DNA of 64,000 nt from Bifiguratus adelaidae. Lineage: Eukaryota > Mucoromycota > Endogonomycetes > Endogonales. The notes under the pieces are model-generated. The model had not been told where the DNA came from and made no database searches. It saw only the letters and a program-made list of their open reading frames with translations. The DNA is taken from assembly GCA_002261195.1 (NCBI GenBank), contig MVBO01000019.1, forward strand, positions 62,001-126,000, read 5' to 3'. Below, one piece after another: positions 11,274 through 23,459 of the stretch. A program made the translations under genes and the position numbers. The stretch's first letter is position 1, and every line of letters starts with the position of its first letter.

Positions 11274-14200
11274 ATGAAGCAACGATTCACTGCACTCGAT
11301 GTGCGAGCTACGGTGGCTAGCTTCGAGAAAAGGTGAGTGCATGATAGAGAAGATTTACTGCTTGCATGCTTCTCGCTGACAGGGACACGGGTAGACTGGT
11401 TGGACTACGACTGCAAAATGTCTACGACATCAACTCCAAAACGTACTTATTCAAGTTCGCAAAGGTAAGGCAGGTGCTCTTGTTCCGCACAAGAAGAGAC
11501 GCTCATGTCTTGTTTACATAGCCGGAAGTCAAAGAGCTGGTTTTGATTGAGTCGGGTATACGACTTCATTCAACTCAGTTTGCGCGGGACAAATCACAAA
11601 CGCCTTCCACGTTTTGTATGAAGGTAAGGTCCTTTCATGATGCGCCTATGCAAGTGCTTGCACTCATGCAACTTGTGTAGATCCGCAAGCATCTTCGGAC
11701 TCGGCGTCTGACGGCTGTACGGCAACTGGGTGTTGATCGAGTGGTGGATTTTGAGTTTGGAGGGAGCGAAACGACATCAGGATACCACATTATCTGCGAA
11801 TTCTATGCTTCGGTATGCGCGAGAAGGTTTCAGGTGGAAAGGAAAGCTCATACGCAAGGTGTTTTAGGGTAATATCATTCTGACGGATCAAGATTACCGG
11901 ATACTGTCTCTGTTGCGGATTGTGCAGCCCAACGAGAACGTGCGCATGGCTGTTGGTGAGGTGTACGATACCACTACTGCTCGTGACTTTAGGGCGGTGA
12001 GCAAGGAACATCTGCAGGCCGAAATTAAGAAGGCTATGCCATCAGATAATCTCAAAAAACTTCTTAACACAAGCACTGGTAAGTACACCTTGGATACATA
12101 ATGCCTTGATATACAAATTCTTGCTGACGATGATCAGATTTTGGGCCAGCGCTGTCAGAGCATGTCATTCTCCTCGCGGGATTGAATCCGTCATTAAAAG
12201 TGGCTACTAGCCTGGATGCCAGCGATGGTAAGTCCTCAACGATTACCTCTAGGTTCATAAATTCAAGCGAAGCCGTATAGACTCTCCGCAATTGGAGGCG
12301 TTGTTGTCTGCGTGTCAGGCAGCAGATACTATCATCAAGACAATGAGCCATCAGCAGGCAAAGGCAAGTTTCTTGGCAGAAAGCGCTGCGTCGGGTGGCC
12401 ATTAACGATGATGGTCATTAGGGATTCATCATACTGAGGCACCATACTGGATCCAAAGAAAACGAGGACAAGTTGACAACGTAGGCATCTGTTTTCCTCC
12501 AAAACCCATTGAGTCCTTCTAAACCGATCCTTTTTCCAGCTACGACGAATTTCATCCCCTCTTGTTCAAACAACACGCTGCCCTCGATTACAAAGAGTTT
12601 GATAGCTTTGATGCCACCGTGGACGAATTCTTCTCGGCCATGGAATCACAAAAACTGGACTTAAAAGCCAGACAGCAAGAAGAGGCCGCTATAAAGAAAT
12701 TGGCCGCAGTGAAAATGGAGCAACAAGGTCGAATTGACGGGCTGCAAAACACACAGCTCAGCAATCAGCGCAAGGCAGAGTTGTTGGAGTTGAATCTGCA
12801 ATTGGCAGATGCAGCCATCATGATCATTCGCAATGCTATTGCCAGTACAATGGACTGGAAGGATTTGGAAGATTTGGTACAGGAGGAGAAGAAACGCAAG
12901 AATCCGATTGCCTTAATTATCCACGCCCTCAAATTGCAAACAAACCAAATCACCCTGTCTCTGAGGTAAGTTTCTTCACTCCCAACATTATCAGCTAACC
13001 TGTGGTTGATCACAGTGATCCGGAGCTTGAAGAGCGCTATAGCGATTCTGACGATTCCGATGACGAAGACAACCAATCCACTTCTAGCGGTCCTGAATAT
13101 GTTGATGTTGATATTTATCAGTCCGCCTTCGCGAACGCCAGAAATTACTATGAGCAAAAGAAGCAATCCGCCGTCAAGCAGAGCAAAACTATCGCGGCTT
13201 CCACGAAAGCCTTGAAATCCGCAGAAAAGAAAATAAGGCAAGACCTCAAAGAAACGAAAATCACTTCCACCATCAACCGCATCCGAAAGCCGTACTGGTT
13301 TGAAAAGTTTCTTTGGTTCATCTCTTCCGAAAACTTTCTCGTCATTGCTGGCCGCGATGCTCAACAAAATGAAATGTTGGTACGGCGGTACCTCAAAGCA
13401 GGTGACATTTATGTTCATGCTGATATGCACGGAGCCGCATCTGTCATTGTCAAGAATCGACAACCGGCAGTTACCATCTCGCCCACAACCTTATTTCAAG
13501 CTGGAGTGATGTCGGTCTGCCAGAGTCGAGCATGGGACAGCAAAATAGTGACCTCTGCCTACTGGGTCAATCACGACCAAGTATCCAAAACCGCACCCAC
13601 CGGTGAATATCTCACCACAGGTAGCTTCATGATCCGAGGCAAGAAGAACTTTTTACCTCCAGTACAACTCGTCTATGGCTTTGGTTATCTTTTTAAGATA
13701 GACGAGACATGCATTGGCAATCATTTGCGCGAAAAGCGCATGTTTCAAGATGGAGCCGAGAATGAACAAGCCAATTCGCCAGCGGCCAATGAAAACCTTA
13801 ATGGAGGTGAATCGGAGATGACGACTAGCCAGCCAGAAAATGGAGAGGCAACGTCTCCTACAGAACTTCTGGAAGAAGAAACGAATCCGGATAATGAATC
13901 AAAAGACGTAGCGGAAGAAGATGCTGGAGGAGAAGAGGGTGACGAAACAAGTGAATCCTCCAGTGATTCGGATGACGAAGCATTTCCCGATACCCAAATA
14001 GCAGCACATAGGAGCCCAGTCGTCGCAGACCAACACGCAACCAAAGATGACAAGTATAGCCTTGATGACTATGGCAAGGACGATACCGATGAAGCAAACG
14101 CGAACGCCGGCATGGACAATAATCGAGGACAGGTTGGTAGTGGGGTGGTTTGAGCATGGATCCATTTCTGACGGTTTAATCCTCAGCGAAAGGCCTATCT

Positions 14201-15116
14201 GACAGCAAAACAACGAAGAGATTTACGAAAAGGCAAAACAGTGTCTGTCCCAAGTCCGTCGTCTCCTTTTCCGCCTGACGAGGAGGATGGTGAGGCGTCC
14301 GCGATAGATATCTCCAAAGCCGAAAAGGTAAGATGGCAATGGATTAGATTCATCTAATACCTCTCAGAACGTTCCACAAGTTCGTGGCAAGAAGGCCAAG
14401 CTCAAGAAAATCAAAGAAAAGTACGCTGATCAAGATGAGGATGAACGGAAGGAACGTATGGAGCTGCTAGGGGTAGGTATTTGAGACTTGCCATGGTCGG
14501 ATACTGATCATGTTGAAGAGCAACAAAGGTCCCCAACCCAAAGGCAAAAAGTCCAAAAAGCAAGCGCAGATCAAGGCTCAGAAAGAGAAGGAGGCTGCCG
14601 CGCGACAGGCCAAAGTGGAAGGCTTACCTGATACCGAGAAGCAGGTCCCCGCACAAGCTGATCAGACCGGCGAAAGTGACAAGCAAGCAGCTGACGCGGA
14701 AATACGCCAATTGATGGAGGAGGAGAACATTGTCATGGTGGATCCCGACGAAATGGTAAGCCTCCGTGACCTTGCGAAATCATTTCTAAACTCCATTCCA
14801 GGACAACTTGTCGTTCCTCGATACCTTGGTAGGCGCACCAGTCCCAGAAGACATCATTCATTTTGCCATTCCCGTTTGCGCACCCTACAGCGCTCTACAA
14901 AAGTACAAATACAAGGTCAAGCTTACACCTGGATCGCTCAAAAAGGGTAAAGCCGTCAAGCAAGCCGATGCCAATTTCCTCAATGCCTCCGATGCTCTCC
15001 CTAGAGAAAACGAACTCATCAAAAGTGTTCCTGATACCGAAGCCATAGCTGTCATGTTGGGTAAAGTCAAAGTATCTGCACCCAATCTAGAGGCCACCAA
15101 AAAGAAGCGCAAGTAA
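11274..15116 (+). CDS. RQC2: Ribosome-associated quality control factor Rqc2/Tae2 (NEMF)
   Basis: Fourteen exons, all phases consistent, give 1,052 residues (NEMF and Tae2 are ~1,040–1,080). Exons: 11274–11332, 11383–11464, 11522–11623, 11681–11812, 11868–12078, 12138–12227, 12281–12363, 12422–12480, 12540–12965, 13016–14132, 14187–14327, 14368–14472, 14519–14755, 14802–15116. The NFACT-N start ([12 protein letters not shown]), the coiled coil near 12.6–12.9 kb, the NFACT-R domain ([29 protein letters not shown]), acidic and Lys-rich linkers and the C-terminal NFACT-C block are visible. Rqc2 binds stalled 60S–nascent-chain complexes, recruits Listerin and elongates CAT tails. The intron at 12364–12421 starts GCAAGT. 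Confidence 0.96.
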
Positions 15117-15272
15117 AGCTGACAATGGGAATTCCCTAAATTCTTCTAAATGTGTGGGCAAAAGGTCTTCCTTGCATACTGTATCTACATTTAGCCATAT
15201 ATAAGACCATGTTCTGTAAGTTGGCAACAAAGGTAGCTGATGCGGTTCTCATGCCGATATAGATTTATCAAG

Positions 15273-17340
15273 ATGCAAACAACATTGACCCACGAGTACC
15301 GGTGGACCATTTCGAAATGGTCCGAATGCAAGCCCTTGATTGAGCACACCAGTCCGCCATTTGTCGTCGATGGTTTGCAGTGGTAGGTATCCAGCTGCTT
15401 TGTTTCCGTGCTAAGTCGCTGACGAATGGGTTTTAAGGGTATTTAAGGTATGCCGTCGTCTCTTTGCAAGGATGGGAAATGACTCATGTTGGATGATAGG
15501 TGTACAAGGGCCGTATCAAGAATCCGCAGGTACGTGTGCTAGATCCTTGTCGTTCTACGATACTCATTTGTCATGCAGGCACTTTCATTATATCTCGGTC
15601 TAGTCGGTGATCAGCAGGGAAGTCTAAGAGGATTGCGAAAGAAGGTACGCATCATATTTATTCTCGAGAATCTACGCACAAAGGGATTGGATTTTGGCAA
15701 AAGTAAATCGTTAGATGGTGGCTTGACGGAGTCTTGCTAAACTTATCTGTAGTGGAGCATCCAGTATGGTTCTCTGAAAGTGAGTATCATCCACTCCAAA
15801 CACGGTGGCATATTTATCCAATACTGACTTGTACGTAGAGCACCTTACCTGGGGCGAGGAAAGGCTGATGGGCGTAGACGAAATGGGCCCATACATTTCA
15901 CAAGATACCGTCTCCTTCTCTGTCAAGTTTGAGATTCTGGAATCCCACGTCGACGTCCTGCCACCCTTATTCGGCCATCCGAAGTCACATCCTTTTGCTC
16001 ACCTAGTCAACAATGAGCTTTTTTCGGATGTCAAGATCAGAATTGTCCATGAACAATGTGGGCAATCGCACGAAAAGACCCTCTTCGGACATCGTGCCTT
16101 CCTGAGTTCGATATCACCGTGTTTCAATGCCATGTTCACCAACGGCATGCGCGAAACATTTGATCAGGTAAGCTAAAGCATGGCAGCCGATCTTAAGCAG
16201 CAAAAGTCAACGGTAACGATTTCCAGGAAGTCGTCCTTAAGGATGTGGATCCAGAGGCTTTTGAGCAACTCTTGTCTTTCTGTTATACCTTGCAAATCGT
16301 CATCAGCAACCGAAAAGATGCAGAGAGGTTTATGCCACTTGCTGATCGATTCCAAATATCGCGTGTTAAAGAAGAGTGCTTTCGTGTCTTTCGCAGCGAA
16401 TTGACTGTGAGCAACATTTGGCTGACATGGACGTTAGCGGACCGATATTGCAACCAGACGACCATGGATGCATGCAGCAGGTTTGCGGCTATTCACCTTG
16501 AACAGATTCTAGAGCACCCTGCGACCATGTACGCCCAGCCTGATCTTCTTCGTTTGGCACTGGAAAGCCCCGACGGCAACGTGGAAAAGGAAGAATTAGT
16601 GTATAATACCGTCGTCAAGTGGGCTCGATTCCCGGCCCGGATTGATGACGAACACGACTTTGAAGCCAATTCGGAAACGCGCGTACCAGACGACTTGGAA
16701 TGGCCATCGACATCAAATGATGCGGGCAGTCGCAGAAGCTCGTTGAGTCTTCGCATCCATCCCAATCGTCACAGAAAAGGTCTCTTGGAGCAGTCTGCTC
16801 CTCTATCGGCTGGTCCGGTCTTATCCCAATTCTCAGATAATGCTCGCATGTTGGCGTCGCAGTGCCGAGATTCTCTTGATGAAGACGCTTTAACCAATAA
16901 TTTATCCACCTCCCTCAACCAAATAACCTTACAAGACTCACTGTCACCGCAACTTGTCCAAGTGAATCGACGTTTTACCATCTGCGGCAGCTTGGACTAC
17001 GCGGACCTTGACACTTTCAAAGAACCATCAAGTCCATCCGAGCCCAAAGATACCAACATGCCTTATAGCATACGACAATTATACCTTCCAATGTTGCTGG
17101 AATGTGTCAAGTTTCCACTAATCGACAAGAGCTTCCTGGTGGAAGTCGTCGAAAAGGATGATATGGTCATGCATGCTCCCGGCATGAAGGATCTGGTAAG
17201 TACGCGCGAGCCATGCTAATGATATCCTGGCTGACATAAGGACTTAGTTATTGGAAGCCTATCGCCATCATTTGCTTCCAGAGCATCATTGGCCTTCTCC
17301 AAGGATGCAAACACGACGAAAGATTAAGTCTGAAGCGTAA
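15273..17340 (+). CDS. MATH–BTB–BACK protein (probable CUL3 adaptor)
   Basis: Eight exons in phase: 15273–15382, 15438–15447, 15500–15529, 15579–15644, 15753–15779, 15841–16167, 16227–17195, 17248–17340; 543 residues. An N-terminal MATH/TRAF-like fold (SPPFVVDGLQW, VYKGRIKNPQALSLYLGL) is followed by a BTB/POZ domain (ELFSDVKIRI, LFGHRAFLSSISPCFNAMF, FEQLLSFCYT) and a BACK region. A Ser-rich acidic linker interrupts the C-terminal half. MATH-BTB proteins recruit substrates to CUL3 ubiquitin ligases; the substrate is unknown. The second exon is a 10-nt microexon. A TATA-like TATATAAG lies about 70 nt upstream of the ATG. Confidence 0.87.
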
Positions 17341-17437
17341 TCCTTCATTCTGCCTGTATATACCTGAAATTTGATTTTCGTATTTGATTTCGTACTTATT
17401 CGTATATGGAGCGCGCCTTTGACGACGTGTTTCGCTC

Positions 17438-19171
17438 ATGGAAGTGCAGAGCGAGAGACAGACGAAGCGAGTTCGCGACGTAGGCGACGAAACAAAGCGG
17501 AAAAAGAAGAGACAGGAAGGACAGGACGGAGAAGAACACGCAACACTAGAGGGAGGCGCTGACTACAACGCCAACAAGGAAAAAAGCAAGAAGAACAAGC
17601 ACCAGAGTGAGAACCTCTTGAACGACGATAATTCGGATCAAATTGTAGCGCGGATACCACCCGAGCCTATAGAACCTTCACTCTTACTCCCACCTGGACC
17701 AACATTTGCACCTCATGCGCAGCTGCCTCAAGATCCTCCTCAAGTGCAATATATGTTTGAGCTGTCAAGCAAGCCCTCATTTGAGATGACAGAGAAACCA
17801 AGAAAAGCTTCCATTGAGCGACTGACACAGGACAAGTGGCTCACGGCAAAACAATTAAAAGAACTACGTGATGAAGGTAGAGTGTGATCAAGAAGGCGCG
17901 AGTATAGATCTGATGGCTTTTTCAGGCGTTCCTATCAAGATGGGTAAATGGAGTGCGTCTGAAGAAGCGACGCTGCGTACGGAGTATGAAGCCGTGGCCA
18001 AGGTCAGAACCTAACCATCCGGAATGCATTTGACTTTAACTTTACTTAGGAGATGGGAAAGACCAGCGATGAGCTATACGAATACTTGTTTGATAGACGG
18101 AACCGTAAAGTGGCCTCTGAGATATGGAAGCGTTTTGGTATGTTGAACTTCTTCAGCTTGATTTAACTGACCTCTGCAGGTGCATTGTTTCCCGAGCGGC
18201 CTCTACGAGCGACCTATGTTCGCGTACGGAACTCGTATCATCCGGATGCGTATGGAGGCAAATGGACAGAAGCAGAAGATGTACTATTACGCGAGCATGC
18301 TTCGGTAGCCAAGCCAAACTGGCAGAATATTGGAAAACTGGTTGGACGAGCTCCTATGGCTTGCAAAGATCGCTGGCGCGACATTGTGGATCAACCGTCT
18401 AATCGGGTGAAAGGTATGACGGGCGATGAGATAGCCAGTCTTAATGACGTATATTTTTTTGCACAGGACGTTGGACGCCTGAAGAAACGGCCGCACTAGA
18501 GAAGGTCGTGGCGGATTTGAAACAGGAGAATCACATTGTGAACGACAATGACATACCATGGAACATTGTTTCGCAGCGATTCGGTGAAGCAACTGGGCGA
18601 CCTCGAAATCGCCGACAATGCTTTGAAAAATGGTGAGATTGAGGAACTATTATCATATTGTTTCTACGCACTTAACGCTCTTCGGTTAGGCAAGACCAAC
18701 TCGTACCCTTGCACATGTATTCCGAGGGAGACGTCACGCTGAAATGGTCTAGAGATGATGACATCAAGCTGTTGGAAAAGTATGTGAACCACCATGGTGA
18801 CTAGTGACACTTATATCACGCACAGGCTCATACAGGGAGGTTACGGAGATGAGACGGAAATCGTGTGGTCTTCGCTTGTCAGCGACGATTTTAAATGGTA
18901 CGAAGCATTCGAATACGCAGAATAATAACCAATCAACAGGACTACGAGCAAGATACGCGAGCGTTGGAGAGCCTTACGACGTGCTGTACAAAATCAAATG
19001 AATATGGAAGTCGATGATATCGCCGAGACCCTGTTACAGGAGCTTCGCCAAGGAAGCAACATTGTCAAGGGCGCACTCAAGAAGCCAGCACCTACCAGCA
19101 CCTCCAAAAAGAAGTCTGCAGCTATTGTAGAGAGTGAAGAGAGTGAGGAGGATGACGATAATGATGATTAG
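17438..19171 (+). CDS. Myb/SANT protein, TTF1/Reb1-like
   Basis: Eight exons (17438–17876, 17926–18002, 18050–18137, 18180–18413, 18467–18632, 18690–18779, 18826–18897, 18940–19171) give 465 residues. A Lys/Arg/Glu-rich N-terminus precedes tandem Myb-type repeats: GKWSASEEATLRTEYEAV, GKWTEAEDVLLREHASV with ACKDRWRDI, GRWTPEETAALEKVV with RNRRQCFEKW, and LKWSRDDDIKLLEKL ending IRERWRALRR. This multi-Myb arrangement is that of RNA polymerase I termination and enhancer factors (TTF-I, Reb1, Nsi1). The tail is acidic (EESEEDDDNDD). Binding to rDNA terminators is inferred from the family, not shown here. Confidence 0.85.
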
Positions 19172-19431
19172 AAAGGGGTTGATTTCATCCAAGATGACAC
19201 AGAGTAGCTTGTCCTCTTGGCTAGCATTCGTGGTTGTCCTTCCTTATGACTTCTCTGCCGACTAAGCATACATTCTCCCAAGCAGAGCGATTCAATTGCA
19301 TCGTTTTGTCCAACAAGCTCCTCCAATAAGCTCCACATTGGTCAAACTTAAGGCAAATCTCTAATTAGTCCCTTTTTTCTATTCGTTCATGGTGACCTTG
19401 GAGGTCGGCGTGTTGCACTCTTATTCTGTAG

Positions 19432-20271
19432 ATGCTCTCGGCTGTGCCTGAGGATGTCGCAGCACACACCTCCAACTACTCCACGGCATCAACACTAAGG
19501 ACCATCAAAGTTTTAGAGGAGGTCAATGTGGAGCTCAATAGAATTCTAAACGACATCAGTACAACAGCATCTCAACTCCAGCAAGCTCAAGCGAGCCAAG
19601 CCCACCACGAATCACAACTCGCACTTAATGTGGTTTCCAACAAGGAGATCAGGGCGCAGATTGCAGAACTCCTAGAGGTCCTAGAGCAAAAGGATCGTGA
19701 CCTGGCCGTCGCCAGGAGCAACACGACATCGGTAGAAGCAACAGTAAAGTCTCTCAGGGAAGAGGCGCTGTCAAGTAGAAAGACATTAGAGAACTTACTG
19801 CAAGTTGAAAAGCCATTGGAGGATGACAAGGATCGAGTCGATAGCCTCAATACGAAAGCCGAGAATGAAATTGCTGCCTTGGATCACTCAGTTACCCTAC
19901 TGCAACAGCACTACGAACGCGAAGAAATAGACATGCAGCAAGAGCTACATATGCAAGAGAAACGCTATGCTGCTAAGCTAGAAGAGATCCACGCGATTAA
20001 ACACGAACTCATGCATCAGCGGGATCAACTCCGACAAGAAGCCCCTGTCCGATTACAAGAACTCAAGCAAGAACAAGCCCGCATGCAAGCGATATCGCTT
20101 GCAGAGATGCAGGACCTCAAGAGCCAAGTTGAAGCTTTCTGCGCTCAAGTCGAAAACTCTTCTGGTCAGCAATTAAAATTGGATAGCATTACGGCATTAC
20201 AGCAGCAGGTGAATGGGCTGGATAAGAAAGTCCGTGATGCAAAAGCCGCTGCGTATTCTGAAAGCCATTGA
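19432..20271 (+). CDS. Uncharacterised coiled-coil protein
   Basis: Single uninterrupted exon of 279 residues starting MLSAVPEDVA. From about residue 25 to the end the sequence is heptad-rich coiled coil (VLEEVNVELNRIL, LLEVLEQKDRDLAVARS, ALDHSVTLLQQHYEREEIDM), with no other domain visible. I do not recognise the family; it could be a kinetochore, spindle or tethering component, but nothing in the sequence decides this. It lies between the Myb gene (261 nt upstream) and MRC1 (129 nt downstream), both on the same strand. Codon use looks normal and the reading frame is long, so I regard it as real. Confidence 0.7.
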   Translation: MLSAVPEDVAAHTSNYSTASTLRTIKVLEEVNVELNRILNDISTTASQLQQAQASQAHHESQLALNVVSNKEIRAQIAELLEVLEQKDRDLAVARSNTTSVEATVKSLREEALSSRKTLENLLQVEKPLEDDKDRVDSLNTKAENEIAALDHSVTLLQQHYEREEIDMQQELHMQEKRYAAKLEEIHAIKHELMHQRDQLRQEAPVRLQELKQEQARMQAISLAEMQDLKSQVEAFCAQVENSSGQQLKLDSITALQQQVNGLDKKVRDAKAAAYSESH

Positions 20272-20342
20272 CCCTACATATACCACCATCTCCTGCCACT
20301 TTCTGTACATTAGTCTTTTTATCAGATATAAACGATGACGTA

Positions 20343-20378
20343 GCGCGTATTCTCGGTAAATGAAATTAACGCGCGCGC
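20343..20378. promoter_or_regulatory. MCB-like GCGCGT / ACGCGC cluster upstream of MRC1
   Basis: Within 60 nt of the MRC1 ATG (20401) there is GCGCGT at 20343–20348 (ACGCGC on the other strand) and a CG-rich run AACGCGCGCGC beginning at 20368. These resemble the ACGCG core bound by MBF-type APSES factors in front of S-phase genes. Function is inferred from motif and position only. Confidence 0.45.
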
Positions 20379-20400
20379 TTTTCTAGGTGTGCCTTAGACT

Positions 20401-23400
20401 ATGGCTTTGCGCGTGAAGACGACGTATGGCAAGCCGAAGCCCAAGAAGGATGTTGTCGACTTGGGCGAGAACTATACGGCTACTGACGACTTCAGTTTTG
20501 ATTCCGGCGACCGATTAGGCCTGAAACCAAGCTCAACCTTTGACGCGAACGATGACTACAGCATGGATAGTCCAGAGAACGCAACTCTCCGTCGCCTACA
20601 AAGCCTCCAACTTCTCACTTCTGGAAGTCTGAGCAAAAGTGACGCCAGCAGTGGTGAACAAGATACCGTTCCTGACACGCCTAGCGACGCGGAAGAAGAG
20701 CCTTCTAAACCGGCAGCGACTGTGGAGCAGACTCTGAGTTCTTTTCATGTAGATCAGCCTTCACTTGAAGCTCTATTACCACCATCGAATCGAATCATTG
20801 GAAGACTTAAAATGAAGACACCCGTGACGAAGCGATCATCGGTACAAACTGACATGGAAGATGATGGGAAGGATACACGCGCAAAGGAGGACGCTGAGGA
20901 GCCAACATGGGCTCAGAGCTCTCCTTCAGTTGCACATCATCTTACTCTGTCCGCGCTACCCGATCCTCCAGAAGTTTACGGCTATGCTTTACCGGAACCG
21001 CTTATATTTCGCGATCCACATGATATCTCTGCCGCCTCGCAAGTTCAAATGTCCAATATCTCTAAAACCAAATCCGCATCAACAGCAAATAAGAGTCGCG
21101 CAGGCGCCCGCAAGAAGGAAGAAGCCATGCTCGACATGTATCGAGAAAATGAACGCTTGGTGAGAAGTATGTTTTGTCTAAATGCACTCGGCGTTGAGGC
21201 TGAACGACGATTCCTTCCACAGCAACCGAAATGAACTTGCAGGGTCGGAAGGTGCCGAGAAAGAGCATGGCTTCTTTTCTATCCAAGTTCACCAAACCTG
21301 ATCCCGACAATATCCCTTTTAACACAGCTATACCAATCGAGAGGTGGGATCCTTGTAAAGTAGGTTTGCCAGTCTACTAATGATTCACCTAGCCCCCTTG
21401 TGTACGACAGCGATAGCGACCTCGAAATTGTGAATATTCCACAAAATGCGCTCCGACAGGTGTCGAGCAAGGGAATTCGGACCAAAAGTAATACCTGGAA
21501 AGGACAACCACCAAGCCACACGGAGATCAATGATATGCTTCGCCAAAAGGTTGCCATAGAGCTTTTACGTCGGCGGCGCGAAGCTGAAATGAAGGCAAAG
21601 GACAAGGGAACCTATCGATCTACCGATGAAAACTTGCAAAAGCAGATTGCAAAGGAGATAGAGTACGAAGAGATCAACAAGGAAGTGGAAAGAGCATTAG
21701 AACGGTCATCACTTCGAGTGTCACAACGGAAAGGCTCGACGACGGAGGATGACGAAGAGGAAGAGGAGGAAGAGGAGGAAGAGGAAGACTACACAACGGA
21801 TGATGAAGCTGAAGGGAGCGACGATGAAGACGGAGACAATGAGAATGAAAGAGACAACAAGGAAACAGACACATTATCCAAAGACGATCATGACATTGGT
21901 ACTGACGGGGCTCCGACACCAAAAATCCACGAGCCGCTGGAGAGTTCGGAGAGGGTAAGAATTCGCTAAGATTGAAAAAGGAGTCTTGAATCTGAGTGTC
22001 GGTTAGGAACGGGATGATGCACCAATATCGTTTTCTGATGAGGAGGGTAGTGATCGGTCACCGAATAACTCTGGCGAGGAAGACAATTCGCCATCAAAAA
22101 AGTGGTCAGAAAGCAAGGCTTCTGCCGGCGATGACGACACCTCGCAATCTGCAGCCATGTCTACCGAGACCGCAACTCGAAGCGACATTAATCGGTTCAC
22201 GAAACGAAAAGTCAGCCTTCCTATTCGCAAGCTTGCATATGTGGAAGAAGAAGCCGAAGTCGAGGAGGACGAATTCATGATGGCGGGTGGAGAAGATTAT
22301 GAGGACGAAAACATGAACGAGTATGAGGTTGACGGCATGATTGATGAGAATGCCAAGGACCTAAATGAGAAGGAAGAAGAGGCAGTGCGAGACGAATACA
22401 GGTATGTTGGCGGTCCCACAAGAGTTTGCAAGCTACTGACACGGACGCAGACGACAAGAAGAAGAAGTTGACGCTCAACTAGTAGAGCGTTTAATGAAGG
22501 ATGTTCAGAAGGGTGGTTTTCGAAAGCGGAGACAGCTGGATCTCAGTGGCAAAGGCTTGGGCTTGGATTTTGATTATTATTCTGATGAGGAAGATGATCT
22601 GATAGCGCGCCGCCTACGAGAAGCCGCCAAACGTCGGAAAATGCGTGAAGAAATGGGTAATGTGTTGCAGGCAATGGGTAAGTGTATAACGACGCATATA
22701 AAGGATAAATCACCAACGCAAAAGATTAGCGTCAAAACCGGAAACCGCCGCTTTTGCCAAGGCATGTCTACCTGATCTTGGAGCCGACGAATGCTTGTTA
22801 CTGAGTGATGGGGAAGCGGAGCCGATAGTCGAACTCAGCGAGGCTCTTGGAATCAACAAGGACGGAATTGATGGGGAACTCGAAAGCTTTAACGAATGCG
22901 CGGAGGAAGTCATTGTAAGTATCCGACCAAGATAGTCCAATACTGACTTGCGTATGTTCGTTTCTACGCACCGCAGAATGATGTCAATTTTCGCAGTTTC
23001 TTCAAGACCGTTCGAACGGACAGGCGTGAAAAGAGAGTTGAAGTCAATACCGACATGGATGATGTGGGAGAAACAATCACCTTTGGTTCATTTCATAAGC
23101 AATCCATGTTTGCCTCCGACGCTCGCATCGAGCGATATCGCATTGCCATTGCAGAAAGTCGCAACAGTGCCCATGAAGCAAGCGCTCGTCATTCTGGGTT
23201 TGGGGCAAAGGTACGTTAGAATACCAACCTCTGTTTCATTTTTGCCATTTTTTAACATGCCATTGAAGGATTCAAAGCCTTCGAAGCACAAAATCAAGGC
23301 ACCCATCATCAGGACCAAGCCAACACTTGATGCCATCAATCGCGGCACAAACGTAAAGCAACCGAAGCTATTAGGCTTTTTGAGCAAAGAAAGCTCATTC

Positions 23401-23415
23401 CCAGACTTTGATTAG
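20401..23415 (+). CDS. MRC1: Replication checkpoint mediator Mrc1 / claspin
   Basis: Eight exons: 20401–21159, 21243–21343, 21393–21954, 22007–22401, 22451–22677, 22730–22914, 22977–23210, 23269–23415; 869 residues, phases agree. Family marks: SPLVYDSDSDLEIV after the first quarter, a long acidic Glu/Asp region, and the central Mrc1 block AYVEEEAEVEEDEF … NEYEVDGMIDENA. The C-terminus ends NVKQPKLLGFLSKESSF. Mrc1 links the CMG helicase to DNA polymerase epsilon, speeds forks and carries S-phase checkpoint signals; SQ/TQ sites for checkpoint kinase are scattered (for example SSPSVAHH and DTSQS contexts). The junction at 21159/21243 is the least certain. Confidence 0.9.
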
Positions 23416-23459
23416 CTTGTATATACACAATTGTTATTCATACACGTTGATACATTACT

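Noticed and set aside
21740-21860. GAAGAG-rich microsatellite
   Set aside because: It encodes the normal acidic Glu/Asp stretch of MRC1, not an independent repeat element.
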